A DNA stretch of 64,000 nt from Vulcanimicrobiota bacterium (GTDB lineage: Bacteria; Vulcanimicrobiota; Xenobia; Xenobiales; JADMJV01), in NCBI GenBank assembly GCA_023447635.1, contig JAEXNA010000111.1:1-64000 (forward strand), read 5' to 3'. Made by a program: the position numbers and the translations under genes. Under the pieces are notes generated by a model. It made no database searches. It was not told the DNA's origin and saw only the letters and a list, made by a program, of their open reading frames with translations. This document shows, piece after piece, positions 46,578 to 54,364 of this stretch. How positions within the stretch are numbered: position 1 is the stretch's first letter; the number at the start of each line of letters is the position of its first letter.

Positions 46578-47212
46578 CCGCTCTGGTCGACGCCACGCTG
46601 CTTTCGGCATTGGTGGCAGCGTGGGCGACCTTGCTGTGTGTCCCTCTGGCTCTGGTCGCCTCGACGGCTCTTTATCGAAGTCGCTGGCGCTCTCTCGAGG
46701 TGCTGCTGCTGGTCCCGCTGTTCTGGTCGCCCACGGTCAGCGGCTTTTTACTGCTCTGGTCGCTGTCTCCCAATCATGCCGTGGGACAGGCGCTCCGGGA
46801 AATCCTTGGGCAGATCGTCTTTACCCCTTCCGGTACGGTCCTGGCCTGTATTTTCGTCAGCTTTCCGCTAGCTTTCCAGGCCTGCATGATCGGCCGGAGC
46901 CGGGTCGCCGCCTATCTGGAAGAGAGCGGTCAGGTCCTGGGCGGTACCCCGTTTTTCGTCACCGCGACGGTGGTATGGCCGGGCATGTTAGGCTCGGTGG
47001 TGGTGGCCTGTCTGCTGGTCGCGGCCCGCTCGCTGGGAGAATTCGGAGCTTCGATTCTGGTGGGAGGGAACATCCCCGGCCAGACCCAGACGTTACCGCT
47101 CCTGATCTACTCCCTGGCCGAGCAGCGGCAACTGGGAATGGCGGCGCTGGGCGCCGGGGTTTCGGCTCTGCTTGGCCTGCTGGCCTATACGGGGCTGCGC
47201 CGCTTGGAGTAA
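46574..47212 (+). CDS. ABC transporter permease, ModB/CysT-like
   Basis: 212 residues, five or six membrane helices. The permease EAA loop is EESGQVLGGTPFFVTATVVWPGM, near residues 115-140; ARSLGEFGASILVGGNIPGQTQTLP is typical of ModB (molybdate) and related sulfate/tungstate permeases. No binding protein or ATPase gene is next to it in the window, so partners must lie elsewhere. ATG overlaps the previous stop. Confidence 0.85.
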   Translation: MTALVDATLLSALVAAWATLLCVPLALVASTALYRSRWRSLEVLLLVPLFWSPTVSGFLLLWSLSPNHAVGQALREILGQIVFTPSGTVLACIFVSFPLAFQACMIGRSRVAAYLEESGQVLGGTPFFVTATVVWPGMLGSVVVACLLVAARSLGEFGASILVGGNIPGQTQTLPLLIYSLAEQRQLGMAALGAGVSALLGLLAYTGLRRLE

Positions 47213-47246
47213 AGGGATGGGTCTGGCGGAACAGAAAAGGCCGAGC

Positions 47247-48542
47247 ATGCTCAATCGCGCCTTACTGCTGCTCTGTTTACTGACCACCGTGGTGTGGGCC
47301 CAACCGGCCCCGCCGTCCGCGGAGGAACGAGAGTCGGGCTTCCTGTTCCGTCAGGGTCTGGAACTGTTAGAGCAGAAAGAGTACCCCCGGGCTAACGAGA
47401 TGTTCCGGCAGGCGCTGCGACTCGAGCCCGAACGGCTGGAGATCCGCCCCTATCTGGCGCGCTCTCTTTACGAGACCAAAGAGTACGAGTCGTCTTTGCG
47501 GCAGTTAGAGCTGTATCTGGATAAAGAGCCCAACGACCCCAAGGTGGCGCTCTTTCGGGTTCGTGTCCTGGTGGCTCTGGAGAAGTACGGTCAGGCGCAG
47601 GACGCTCTGAACCTTTTGGCGGTCGAGTTCGGCGATAAGTCCTGGGAGTGGCAGAACCTCAAGGGGTTCCTGGCCGAGAAGCAGGAGCAGAATGAGGTAG
47701 CGGAAGCCGCTTACAAGCGTTCTATCGAACTGGCCGTCGCCGAAGCGAAGCCGGGAGAGGCCCGTTCCTACGAGCCCGACACCAACCTGGTCGCGCTATA
47801 TCTGAAGACGGAGAAGCTGGACGAAGCCACGGCTATCGTGACCGATCTGTTGTCCAAGGCGCCGGAAGACCCTCGGGTACTGAATGTTTTTGCCTTGCTG
47901 CTGTCGGAGACGGAGCGCGGTTTCGATCCGGCTCCGCTGATCGCCAAGCTCAAGGATAAGACGCTTCCTTTCGAGCTGCAGTACAACTTTGCGGCCGCCC
48001 TGGCCGAGCGCGGCAATGTGGCTCAGGCCGCTGTTCTGGCGGCAGACCTGGTCGATCGTTTCCCTGAAGATGCCCGCGCCAGCTGGCTGTACGGCCGGGT
48101 CCTGCTGCAGCAGCGGGAGCTGCAAGATGCGGGTCAGTACCTGCTGGCGGCTCGGGACCGCCTGCCGCTCACTCTCGAGGTGGCGAGCACCATGGGCTCC
48201 TACTCGTATCTGACGGGAGACTTCGTCGAGGCGGTGCGCTGGTTCAACGAGGCGATGACCCGGGAGCCACAGAACGGCCTGTGGGCCCACAACCTATCCC
48301 TGGCGCTCTCGCGCCAGGACAAGTTGGATGAGGCCATAGCAGCCAGCCTGAAGGCCCAGGCGCTGCTTCCGAACGACGCCCGCGTGGCCTATCAGCTGGC
48401 CACGGTCTACGACCGCAACGACGACAGGGCCGACGCCATCGCTTCTTATCAGCGCTTCCTGGAACTCAATGACGACGCCGAACAGGCCACCATCGTACGC
48501 GAACACATCGCCGAGCTAAAACTGCCCAAGGCCCGGCCTTAA
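47247..48542 (+). CDS. Secreted TPR-repeat protein
   Basis: 431 residues from ATG 47247. Signal peptide ends at VVWAQP. The rest is about ten TPR units (for example GLELLEQKEYPRANEMFRQAL, RSLYETKEYESSLRQLELYL, WFNEAMTREPQNGLWAHNL). Probably a periplasmic scaffold. ATG 47217 is an alternative but its Shine-Dalgarno spacing is too short. Begins just after the permease. Confidence 0.85.
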   Translation: MLNRALLLLCLLTTVVWAQPAPPSAEERESGFLFRQGLELLEQKEYPRANEMFRQALRLEPERLEIRPYLARSLYETKEYESSLRQLELYLDKEPNDPKVALFRVRVLVALEKYGQAQDALNLLAVEFGDKSWEWQNLKGFLAEKQEQNEVAEAAYKRSIELAVAEAKPGEARSYEPDTNLVALYLKTEKLDEATAIVTDLLSKAPEDPRVLNVFALLLSETERGFDPAPLIAKLKDKTLPFELQYNFAAALAERGNVAQAAVLAADLVDRFPEDARASWLYGRVLLQQRELQDAGQYLLAARDRLPLTLEVASTMGSYSYLTGDFVEAVRWFNEAMTREPQNGLWAHNLSLALSRQDKLDEAIAASLKAQALLPNDARVAYQLATVYDRNDDRADAIASYQRFLELNDDAEQATIVREHIAELKLPKARP

Positions 48543-48544
48543 GC

Positions 48545-48571
48545 GGTCCCTTTGCTCGGCCGAAAGGGGCC
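48545..48571 (+). terminator. Hairpin after the TPR gene
   Basis: GGTCCCTTT (48545-48553) pairs with AAAGGGGCC (48563-48571), one G-T pair. No T-run; may end or stabilise the transcript. Confidence 0.4.
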
Positions 48572-48590
48572 AAAGGCCTCCGGCTAGGTT

Positions 48591-48747
48591 GTCGGCGTGA
48601 CTGGTGACGTGCCAGGGCCAAGGCCTTATCGTCGGCGTGACTGGTGACGTGCCAGGGCCAAGGCCTCGGGGGGATCCTCTTTTTAGCGCAGCAAAAGAGG
48701 CAAAACTGGGTCGTCGGCGTGACTGGTGACGTGCCGGGCCCAAGGCC
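48591..48747. repeat. Three copies of a 35-bp direct repeat
   Basis: Copies at 48591-48625, 48631-48665 and 48713-48747. Each begins GTCGGCGTGACTGGTGACGT and ends in CCAAGGCC; copy three differs by two bases. The first two are 40 bases apart. Confidence 0.9.
48676..48700 (+). repeat. Covarying hairpin, copy 1
   Basis: Arms CCTCTTTT and AAAAGAGG in a 25-base unit, preceded by GGGGGGAT. Related to three other units downstream. Confidence 0.85.
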
Positions 48748-48757
48748 CCGGGGGGAT

Positions 48758-48782
48758 CCTCTTTTGAGGGCAGCAAAAGAGG
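48758..48782 (+). repeat. Covarying hairpin, copy 2
   Basis: Same arms as copy 1 with a different loop (GAGGGCAGC). Flanking GGGGGGAT before and GCAAAAC after are shared. Confidence 0.85.
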
Positions 48783-49083
48783 CAAAACTGCTTTCGCCTC
48801 AGGCCGGCTGGGCCAAAAGCTGACGGGACTGGGTGGTTCCTCTCGACAGCGGGACTCTGGTAAGTTAGAGGTTCTGGTCTGGAACCGACTCAGTAGCAGG
48901 ACTAGCCTGGTTGAGATCTCCTGAACTGAAGTCCCGCTTCGTCCTGAGCGATCAAACCAGTCCTGCTACTGAGTCGGTACCTCGAATGCAGTTCAGTGTC
49001 TTACCCGGTTTCCGTGTCCCAGGCCAGGCTCGACGTCCTGCCAATTTTTGGCCCAGCCGGCCTGAGGCGAAAGGCGTTTTGCT
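48781..49083. repeat. Large nested inverted repeat
   Basis: The outer arm 48781-48818 is the inverse of 49046-49083 with few mismatches; including hairpin copies 2 and 3, similarity extends to about 68 bases per arm (to near 48750 and 49113). Inside, 48884-48903 is a perfect 20-base inverse of 48959-48978. It encodes no credible protein. Confidence 0.85.
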
Positions 49084-49106
49084 TCTTTTTCGTCTCTAAA
49101 AAGAAG
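49082..49106 (+). repeat. Covarying hairpin, copy 3
   Basis: Arms CTTCTTTTT and AAAAAGAAG in 25 bases. As part of the inverted repeat it is the reverse of copies 1-2. Confidence 0.85.
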
Positions 49107-49111
49107 ATCCC

Positions 49112-49181
49112 CACGGACGTCAGTCCGTGCCTCCCCTCACGGACGTCAGTCCGTGCCTTTCCCCACGGACGTCAGTCCGTG
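49112..49181. repeat. 18-bp palindrome, copies 1-3, 26-bp period
   Basis: CACGGACGTCAGTCCGTG at 49112-49129, 49138-49155 and 49164-49181. Stem CACGGAC/GTCCGTG, loop GTCA. The 8-base spacers are C/T-rich. Confidence 0.95.
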
Positions 49182-49237
49182 TTAAGTCCCTGGTCGACCG
49201 CCACGACCAGCCCAAGCCGGAGGCGAAAGGCGTTTTG

Positions 49238-49262
49238 GTTCTTTTTCGTCTCTAAAAAGAAC
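49238..49262 (+). repeat. Covarying hairpin, copy 4
   Basis: Arms GTTCTTTTT and AAAAAGAAC. Compared with copy 3, both outermost bases changed together so pairing is kept. The region 49207-49267 repeats the block before copy 3. Confidence 0.85.
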
Positions 49263-49267
49263 ATCCC

Positions 49268-49311
49268 CACGGACGTCAGTCCGTGATTCCCCCCACGGAC
49301 GTCAGTCCGTG
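49268..49311. repeat. 18-bp palindrome, copies 4-5, 26-bp period
   Basis: The same 18-mer at 49268-49285 and 49294-49311, again 26 bases start to start. Both palindrome groups follow directly after a covarying hairpin. Confidence 0.95.
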
Positions 49312-49337
49312 CCATCTCCACGGCGAAGTGCTGGGGG

Positions 49338-49370
49338 AAAAGAAAAAGGGCCCCGGCAAAGGGGCCCTTC
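49338..49370 (-). terminator. Terminator after clpX
   Basis: AAGGGCCCC (49346-49354) pairs with GGGGCCCTT (49361-49369). Read leftward it is followed by TTTTTCTTTT. Confidence 0.9.
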
Positions 49371-49399
49371 CTCCGGCTGGAGGATGTAAGGAGGCTCTG

Positions 49400-50674
49400 T
49401 TAAGAGGCCTCCTTCTCCAGTTCTTCGCTGTAGATGAGGGTGGGCTGTTCACCGTTCTGAATTACTTCAGGGGTGATGATGCACTTGCTCACGTTGGTCA
49501 GCGACGGAATCTCGTACATGATGTCGAGCATGTTCTCTTCGATGATGGAGCGCAGGGCGCGGGCGCCCGTCTTGCGCTTCAGCGCCTCTTGAGCGATGCA
49601 GGCGATGGCTTCCTTGGTGAAGACCAGGTCCACGCCGTCCATCGAGAAGATCTTCTGATACTGCTTGACCAGCGCGTTACGCGGCTCGGTCAGGATCTTG
49701 ATCAGAGACTCTTCTTCCAGGGCCTCGAGAGTCACCACCACGGGGAGACGACCGACGAACTCGGGGATGAGACCGAATTTCAGCAGGTCTTCCGGAAGAA
49801 TCTTGGCCAGGGTCTCGCCCAGGTTGCGTTTCTTGCGGCTCTCGATGGTAGCACGGAAACCCATCGACTGGTCGCGCACGCGCTGCTCGATGATCCGTTC
49901 GAGTCCTTCGAAGGCGCCACCGCAGATAAACAGCACGTTGGTGGTGTCGATCTGGATGAACTCCTGGTGAGGGTGCTTGCGTCCGCCCTGAGGCGGGACG
50001 TTGGCTTCGGTGCCTTCCAGGATCTTCAGCAGAGCCTGTTGGACGCCCTCACCCGAGACGTCGCGAGTGATGGAGGGGTTCTCCGACTTGCGAGCGATCT
50101 TGTCGATTTCGTCGATGTAAATGATGCCTTGCTGGGCGCGCTTGACGTCGTAGTCGGCGGCCTGAATCAGCTTGAGCAGAATGTTCTCGACATCCTCACC
50201 CACGTAACCGGCTTCGGTCAGTGAGGTGGCGTCAGCGATAGCCAACGGCACATTGAGGATTTTGGCCAGGGTCTGGGCCAGATAAGTCTTGCCGCATCCG
50301 GTCGGCCCGATCAGCAGCACGTTGCTCTTCTGAAGCTCTACATCCTCGGCGGCGCCCGGAGTGGGGCCGGTCTTGGAGTGAATCCGCTTGTAGTGGTTGT
50401 AGACCGCTACCGACAGAGTCCGCTTGGGACGCTTCTGTCCAACGACGTACTGATCCAGGATCTGATTAATCTCCTGGGGTTTGGGCAGGTTCCGGAAGCG
50501 GAGCGGATCATCCGTCGAGCGAGAAAGCTCGTCCTCGATGATCTCATTGCACAGCTCGATACACTCATCACAGATGTAGACCCCGGGGCCAGCGATCAGT
50601 TTCCTGACCTGGTCCTGGTTCTTACCGCAGAATGAGCACTTGAGCGTGCCTCTATCGTCTCCGAAGCGAAACAT
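49400..50674 (-). CDS. clpX: ClpX, ATPase subunit of ClpXP protease
   Basis: AAA+ unfoldase that feeds proteins to ClpP. 424 residues. N-terminal zinc domain with CSFCGKNQ and CDECIELC, Walker A GPTGCGKT, Walker B IIYIDEIDKIAR, and the pore loop GYVGEDVEN. ClpP-binding loop region around LIPEFVGRLPVV. Directly downstream of clpP, the usual order. Confidence 0.97.
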   Translation of the reverse strand: MFRFGDDRGTLKCSFCGKNQDQVRKLIAGPGVYICDECIELCNEIIEDELSRSTDDPLRFRNLPKPQEINQILDQYVVGQKRPKRTLSVAVYNHYKRIHSKTGPTPGAAEDVELQKSNVLLIGPTGCGKTYLAQTLAKILNVPLAIADATSLTEAGYVGEDVENILLKLIQAADYDVKRAQQGIIYIDEIDKIARKSENPSITRDVSGEGVQQALLKILEGTEANVPPQGGRKHPHQEFIQIDTTNVLFICGGAFEGLERIIEQRVRDQSMGFRATIESRKKRNLGETLAKILPEDLLKFGLIPEFVGRLPVVVTLEALEEESLIKILTEPRNALVKQYQKIFSMDGVDLVFTKEAIACIAQEALKRKTGARALRSIIEENMLDIMYEIPSLTNVSKCIITPEVIQNGEQPTLIYSEELEKEAS

Positions 50675-50713
50675 TGTGATACTCCTCCCACCAAGACCCT
50701 TCCCGGGGGAACT

Positions 50714-51382
50714 CTAGCGGCTCTCCTTGGTGATGACCTTGTCGATTATACCGTAAGACACGGCTTCCTCCGCGCTGAGATAATAATCTCTCTCGGTGTC
50801 ACGCTGGATCTCGTCAAGGGTTCTTCCGGTGTGCTTGGCCATGATGTCGTTCATGACCGAGCGGGTGCGCAAGATCTCTTTGGCGTGGATACCAACGTCC
50901 GTGGCCTGTCCCCCGATACCTTTAACCCACGGCTGGTGGATAAGGATTCGGGAGAACGGAAGCGCGTAGCGTTTGCCCGCAGCGCCGCCGGCCAGCAGAA
51001 TGGAAGCGGCGCTGGCGGCCATTCCCATACAGATGGTCGAAACGTCGCATTTGACCAGCTGCATACAGTCGTAGATGGCCAGACCCGCCGAGGTCGAACC
51101 GCCGGGCGAGTTGATGTAGATGTCGATCTCTTTGTCCGGGTCTTCCTGTTCCAGGAACAAGAGCTGGGCAATGATCAGGTTGGCGATCGGATCGACGATA
51201 GGCGAACCTACGAAGATGATCCGGTTCCGGAGCAGGCGCGAGAAGATGTCGTAGGATCTCTCGCCACGTGCGGTCTGCTCGACCACCATGGGGACCAGAC
51301 CGCTACCGCGCTCCATAGGGGGCAGTCCAACAACCCCATTGGGGCCGTTGAGAGTACCGAGGGAAAGATCTGAAATGCTCAT
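50714..51382 (-). CDS. clpP: ClpP, proteolytic subunit
   Basis: Serine protease that forms a two-ring barrel. 222 residues. Catalytic Ser in GMAASAASILLAGG, His in RILIHQPW, Asp in the DIMAKHTGRTLDEIQRDTERD region. The N-terminal ~25 residues before the mature start are longer than in E. coli and probably a propeptide. AGAGG lies 9 bases before the ATG. Between tig and clpX, a common arrangement. Confidence 0.97.
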   Translation of the reverse strand: MSISDLSLGTLNGPNGVVGLPPMERGSGLVPMVVEQTARGERSYDIFSRLLRNRIIFVGSPIVDPIANLIIAQLLFLEQEDPDKEIDIYINSPGGSTSAGLAIYDCMQLVKCDVSTICMGMAASAASILLAGGAAGKRYALPFSRILIHQPWVKGIGGQATDVGIHAKEILRTRSVMNDIMAKHTGRTLDEIQRDTERDYYLSAEEAVSYGIIDKVITKESR

Positions 51383-51469
51383 CGCGTTAACCTCTTCTAG
51401 CAGCCTGCTGCGGGAGACGCTTTAGGCTTCCGGCTCAAGGATTCCTCTCTGAGGGTCCTTCGCCTTCGC

Positions 51470-53047
51470 CTACTCCTTGGACTTGGCTTTGGCTGCCTTT
51501 TTGCTGGCCTTGGCTTTTTTGGCCTTTTCGCCGCTGTCGCTGTCCGCGTCGCCTTCGTCGCCGGCCTTGGCGGCAGCTTTCTTCTTGGGCTTGGCTTCGG
51601 CTTCAGCGTCGTCTTCGTCGGCCTTCTTGGCTTTGGCCTTTTTCGCCTTGGGCTCTTCGCCGTCGGCGTCTTCGGAGTCATCCGCCTTCTTGGCCTTGGC
51701 AGCCTTCTTGGGCTTCTCTTCCTTGGCTTCTTCGGCTTCACCGGGCTTGACGTAGGTGATCTTGGCTTTTTCCAGCAGCAGCGACTGGATCTTGTCCATC
51801 AGCAGGTTGTACTCGAGCTGGTCGATAGTGCCGTTCTTCTGCATCTGAGCTTTCAGCTGCTTGGGCTTGAGCTTGTGCTGAGGGGCTTCGGCGGTGATCA
51901 CGTCGTCCATCTCTTTCGAGCTGACGGTGACGCCTTCGGCTTTGGCGATGCTGCGGTAGAGCACTTCCAGGCGAGCTTCGAACAGCCCGGCTCCCATCAT
52001 CTCCTTGATCCAGTCGTCCTGGCTCACTCCGCGAGCGGCCAGCAGCTGCTCGAGGGAGATGCCGCGCTGGGCCATCTCGTACATGCGTCCGCGGATCGCG
52101 GTCTGAGCGTGGTGCTGGCGCAGGGGGGCGGGGATGTCTTCTTCCGAGACCTGCTCGAGCAGGGTCTTGACGATCTGGGTGACGGCCTGCCCATCGGCCT
52201 GGCGCTTGACACCGTCCTCGAGGCGCTCGCGAATGGAGGCCTTGAGTTCGTCCAGGGTGTCCTTCTCGCTGTGCGAGGACGCGAACTCGTCATCGAGTTC
52301 GGGGAACTTTTTCACTTTGATGTCGTGGATGGTGAAGTGGAACGTCACCGACTCCCCGGCCAACTGATCGTTGTTGTAGTCTTCGGGGAAGGTGATGTCG
52401 AAGGACTTCTGATCGCCGGCTTTCAGGCCTACCAGGTTCTCGACGAAGCCGATGATGTAGTTCTCGTTCTTCATCTCCATCAGGTAGTTCTTGACGGAGC
52501 CGCCTTCGATCTCTTCACCGTTCTGGGACGAAGTGTAGTCGACGGTCGCGAAGTCGCCTTCCTGGATGCCGCGTTCGCCATCGAGGTTTTCGAAGTAGCC
52601 GTGGTTCTCGCGCATTCTCTGCAGGGTGTCCTGCACGTGCTCGTCGGTGATCTCTTCTTTTTCCTGGGTCACGGCGACGCCGTCGTAGTCCGCAATGGTC
52701 AGGACCGGCGAGACCTGGAAGGAGGCTTTGAAGATCAGCTCTTTGCCGCGCTCGTTCTGGACCAGATCCCACTCGGGCTGGCTGATCGGCTGCAGGTTCT
52801 GCTCTTTGGTGGCTTCTTCGAAGGCGCGGGGGACGATGTCCTGGACGACGTCGCGGACCAGGCCGGAGTCGGTGATGTAGCGCGAGGCCATGGAAACAGG
52901 AACCTTACCGCGGCGGAAGCCGGGCAGGGCGAACTCTTTGAGGTTCTTTTTGAAGGCTTTCTGAAATGCGTTCTCTACGCGCTGGGCGTCGACCACGACC
53001 TCCATCTGGCGTTCGCTGGCCGATTGCTCGATGACGGTGACTTTCAT
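51470..53047 (-). CDS. tig: Trigger factor with long lysine/alanine-rich tail
   Basis: Ribosome-bound chaperone and prolyl isomerase. 525 residues from ATG 53047 (AGAGGAGAG upstream). N-terminal ribosome-binding domain has GFRRGKVP near residue 45. The FKBP domain lies at about 150-240, the C-terminal chaperone arms at about 250-425. Residues ~430-525 are an added Lys/Ala/Glu/Asp repeat tail (KKAAKAKKADDSED and similar), rare in trigger factors and similar in composition to histone-H1-like tails. Confidence 0.93.
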   Translation of the reverse strand: MKVTVIEQSASERQMEVVVDAQRVENAFQKAFKKNLKEFALPGFRRGKVPVSMASRYITDSGLVRDVVQDIVPRAFEEATKEQNLQPISQPEWDLVQNERGKELIFKASFQVSPVLTIADYDGVAVTQEKEEITDEHVQDTLQRMRENHGYFENLDGERGIQEGDFATVDYTSSQNGEEIEGGSVKNYLMEMKNENYIIGFVENLVGLKAGDQKSFDITFPEDYNNDQLAGESVTFHFTIHDIKVKKFPELDDEFASSHSEKDTLDELKASIRERLEDGVKRQADGQAVTQIVKTLLEQVSEEDIPAPLRQHHAQTAIRGRMYEMAQRGISLEQLLAARGVSQDDWIKEMMGAGLFEARLEVLYRSIAKAEGVTVSSKEMDDVITAEAPQHKLKPKQLKAQMQKNGTIDQLEYNLLMDKIQSLLLEKAKITYVKPGEAEEAKEEKPKKAAKAKKADDSEDADGEEPKAKKAKAKKADEDDAEAEAKPKKKAAAKAGDEGDADSDSGEKAKKAKASKKAAKAKSKE

Positions 53048-53066
53048 CGTGCTCTCCTCTCGGGGA

Positions 53067-53097
53067 TAAAAAATTAGGGCTGCCTTACGGCAGCCCT
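53067..53097 (-). terminator. Terminator after tRNA-Gly
   Basis: AGGGCTGCC / GGCAGCCCT with a 4-base loop, then a T-tract leftward. It lies between tRNA-Gly and tig, so tig needs readthrough or an own promoter. Confidence 0.85.
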
Positions 53098-53101
53098 GGA
53101 T

Positions 53102-53176
53102 TGGAGCGGAAGAAGAGGTTCGAACTCTCGACCCTCGCCTTGGCAAGGCGATGCTCTACCACTGAGCTACTTCCGC
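53102..53176 (-). tRNA. tRNA-Gly (anticodon GCC)
   Basis: 75 nt on the minus strand: acceptor GCGGAAG/CTTCCGC, anticodon stem TCGCC/GGCGA with loop TTGCCAA (GCC), T-loop GTTCGAA, encoded CCA. Confidence 0.97.
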
Positions 53177-53276
53177 GTCTTAGGTTGGTGCCTTCTCTTG
53201 TGAAGAGTCAGCTCCTCCTGATAACTTTTTCGATGTCTGTTTCGATTCGCCGTGGTGGGCGAATCGCTCTAGGCTT

Positions 53277-53358
53277 TGGGCGAGAAGGGACTCGAACCCC
53301 CACGGATTGCTCCACCAGATCCTAAGTCTGGCGCGTCTACCAATTTCGCCACTCGCCC
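53277..53358 (-). tRNA. tRNA-Leu (anticodon TAG), no encoded CCA
   Basis: Minus strand; acceptor GGGCGAG/CTCGCCC, D-loop TTGGTAGACGC, anticodon loop CTTAGGA (TAG), long variable arm, T-loop GTTCGAG. The 3' end reads CTCGCCCAAA, so CCA is not encoded, unlike the other three tRNAs in the window. Confidence 0.96.
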
Positions 53359-53391
53359 GCGGGCTTCAGAAACGTCCTTCGAACGAGGCCT

Positions 53392-53420
53392 ATATTAGTC
53401 AGGCGGCCCGGGTTCGTCAA
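53392..53420 (-). promoter_or_regulatory. Promoter of the tRNA-Leu/tRNA-Gly unit
   Basis: Read leftward: TTGACG (53420-53415), 17-base spacer, TAATAT (53397-53392). Likely start about 30 bases before tRNA-Leu. Confidence 0.8.
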
Positions 53421-53478
53421 GACGTTGGGAGAAGAATTTTGAAACTTTTTTTCGAGGCCTCGAGAGCCCGGGAAATGC

Positions 53479-53508
53479 AAAAGGCGAGAGCGTGTGCTCT
53501 CGCCTTTT
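53479..53508 (-). terminator. Terminator after X3
   Basis: AAAAGGCGAGAG / CTCTCGCCTTTT around a 6-base loop; works in both directions. Confidence 0.88.
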
Positions 53509-53531
53509 GTCGATAGGTTGGAAACAGGCTT

Positions 53532-53834
53532 TTAGCTCTTCAGGGTGTCCATCGTGGCCTTGTGATGCTTGTCGGAGGTCTTCTGGCGGTTGTTCAGGGT
53601 CTCGTTCGCCATCTCGCGAATCTTGTTGGCCGTTTCCATGCGGATCTGGTGACGCTGCGCTTCGGCTTTCTGATTCTCGGACTGCATCTGCTGCTGGATT
53701 GTCATAATCTGCTGCTGCGTCGAGTTGTTCTCTTGAGCCATCTGGGCGCCGGTCATCGCCTGCATGTTGTTGGCGGAATTCATCTGCTGCATCTGCTGCA
53801 TGCCTTGCATCATTCCGTTAATGTCAAATGCCAT
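53532..53834 (-). CDS. X3: Gln/Met-rich protein with shared KAxxQRxQ C-terminal domain
   Basis: 100 residues from ATG 53834 (the frame opens further to 53906, but that part looks non-coding and lies over the promoter). The N-terminal half is Met/Gln/Asn-rich (MMQGMQQMQQMNSANNMQ). The C-terminal half (KAEAQRHQIRMETANKIREM, NRQKTSDKHHKATMDTL) closely matches X2 and X1. No signal peptide. A terminator follows and GTTAAC sites precede it; a Y-family gene lies next upstream. Confidence 0.8.
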   Translation of the reverse strand: MAFDINGMMQGMQQMQQMNSANNMQAMTGAQMAQENNSTQQQIMTIQQQMQSENQKAEAQRHQIRMETANKIREMANETLNNRQKTSDKHHKATMDTLKS

Positions 53835-53922
53835 TTGAGATTGTCGCTCCGTTTCCGTTTGTTCTTGACCCCAGTGTACCCCACTTGGGGACCTGGCGCG
53901 ACTCATGTTTTGTTGCGCTTTT

Positions 53923-53959
53923 GTTAACCAGGTTAACAGAAGTTTCGGTCGTTGTTAAT
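53923..53959 (-). promoter_or_regulatory. GTTAAC half-sites upstream of X3
   Basis: Read leftward: ATTAAC (from 53959), then GTTAAC 22 bases later (53937) and GTTAAC 9 bases after that (53928). A possible -10 is TACACT about 50 bases beyond. Matches the pattern before X1, flgB and 11218 but with less exact spacing. Confidence 0.45.
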
Positions 53960-53975
53960 GTCTGCTGACAATCGG

Positions 53976-54362
53976 CTACATCTCGTAGCCGCGAATGTTC
54001 GAGCGCTCCAGCGAGTCTTCGAGTTCGTCGCCAACCTGGTTGAGAAGGCGGTTGCCTTCGCGGAAGCTGTCGAGCGCCTCTTCCACGTCGTCGCCGTCCT
54101 CCAGGATGACCTCTTCGATCTCGTCTCGGGCTTCCTCGAACCGCGAGGTCGCCTCGCGCAGCACGCTGATCCAGTCCAGGTTCTCGTCGTGGAAAACCGG
54201 GTCGCGTTCCAGCCACTCGAAAAGATCCGAGTGCTGGCGTTCGTAGCGCAGACGCAGAGTCTCGAGAATCTCCAGGATCTCTTCTTTGGTAATCTCCCCG
54301 TTGAAGTACTCGTCCAGGTACCCTTTGAAGTCCTGATACTTGCGCAGGCCAAAATCCAGCAA
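53976..54362 (-). CDS. Y3: small acidic helical protein
   Basis: 128 residues, highly acidic, all-helical. TTG start, with GGGAGAG inside the end of rarA, so translated right behind it. Segments EILEILETLRLRYERQHSDL and DGDDVEEALDSFREGNRLLN resemble Y1. Ends close to X3 on the same strand, so an X and a Y gene are again neighbours. Function unknown; chaperone-like by size and charge only. Confidence 0.75.
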   Translation of the reverse strand: MLDFGLRKYQDFKGYLDEYFNGEITKEEILEILETLRLRYERQHSDLFEWLERDPVFHDENLDWISVLREATSRFEEARDEIEEVILEDGDDVEEALDSFREGNRLLNQVGDELEDSLERSNIRGYEM

Positions 54363-54364
54363 AT

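Noticed and set aside
48600..49290. Small open frames in the repeat cluster (for example 48911-49099 and 48996-49286)
   Set aside because: They are translations of repeats, with no RBS and no protein-like composition.
49112..49311. CRISPR array
   Set aside because: Units are palindromes of 18 bases with 8-base C/T-rich gaps; no unique 30-base spacers and no cas genes.
51383..51395. GTTAAC just upstream of clpP as a regulator site
   Set aside because: A single 6-base match with no second half-site; it sits inside the RBS spacing.
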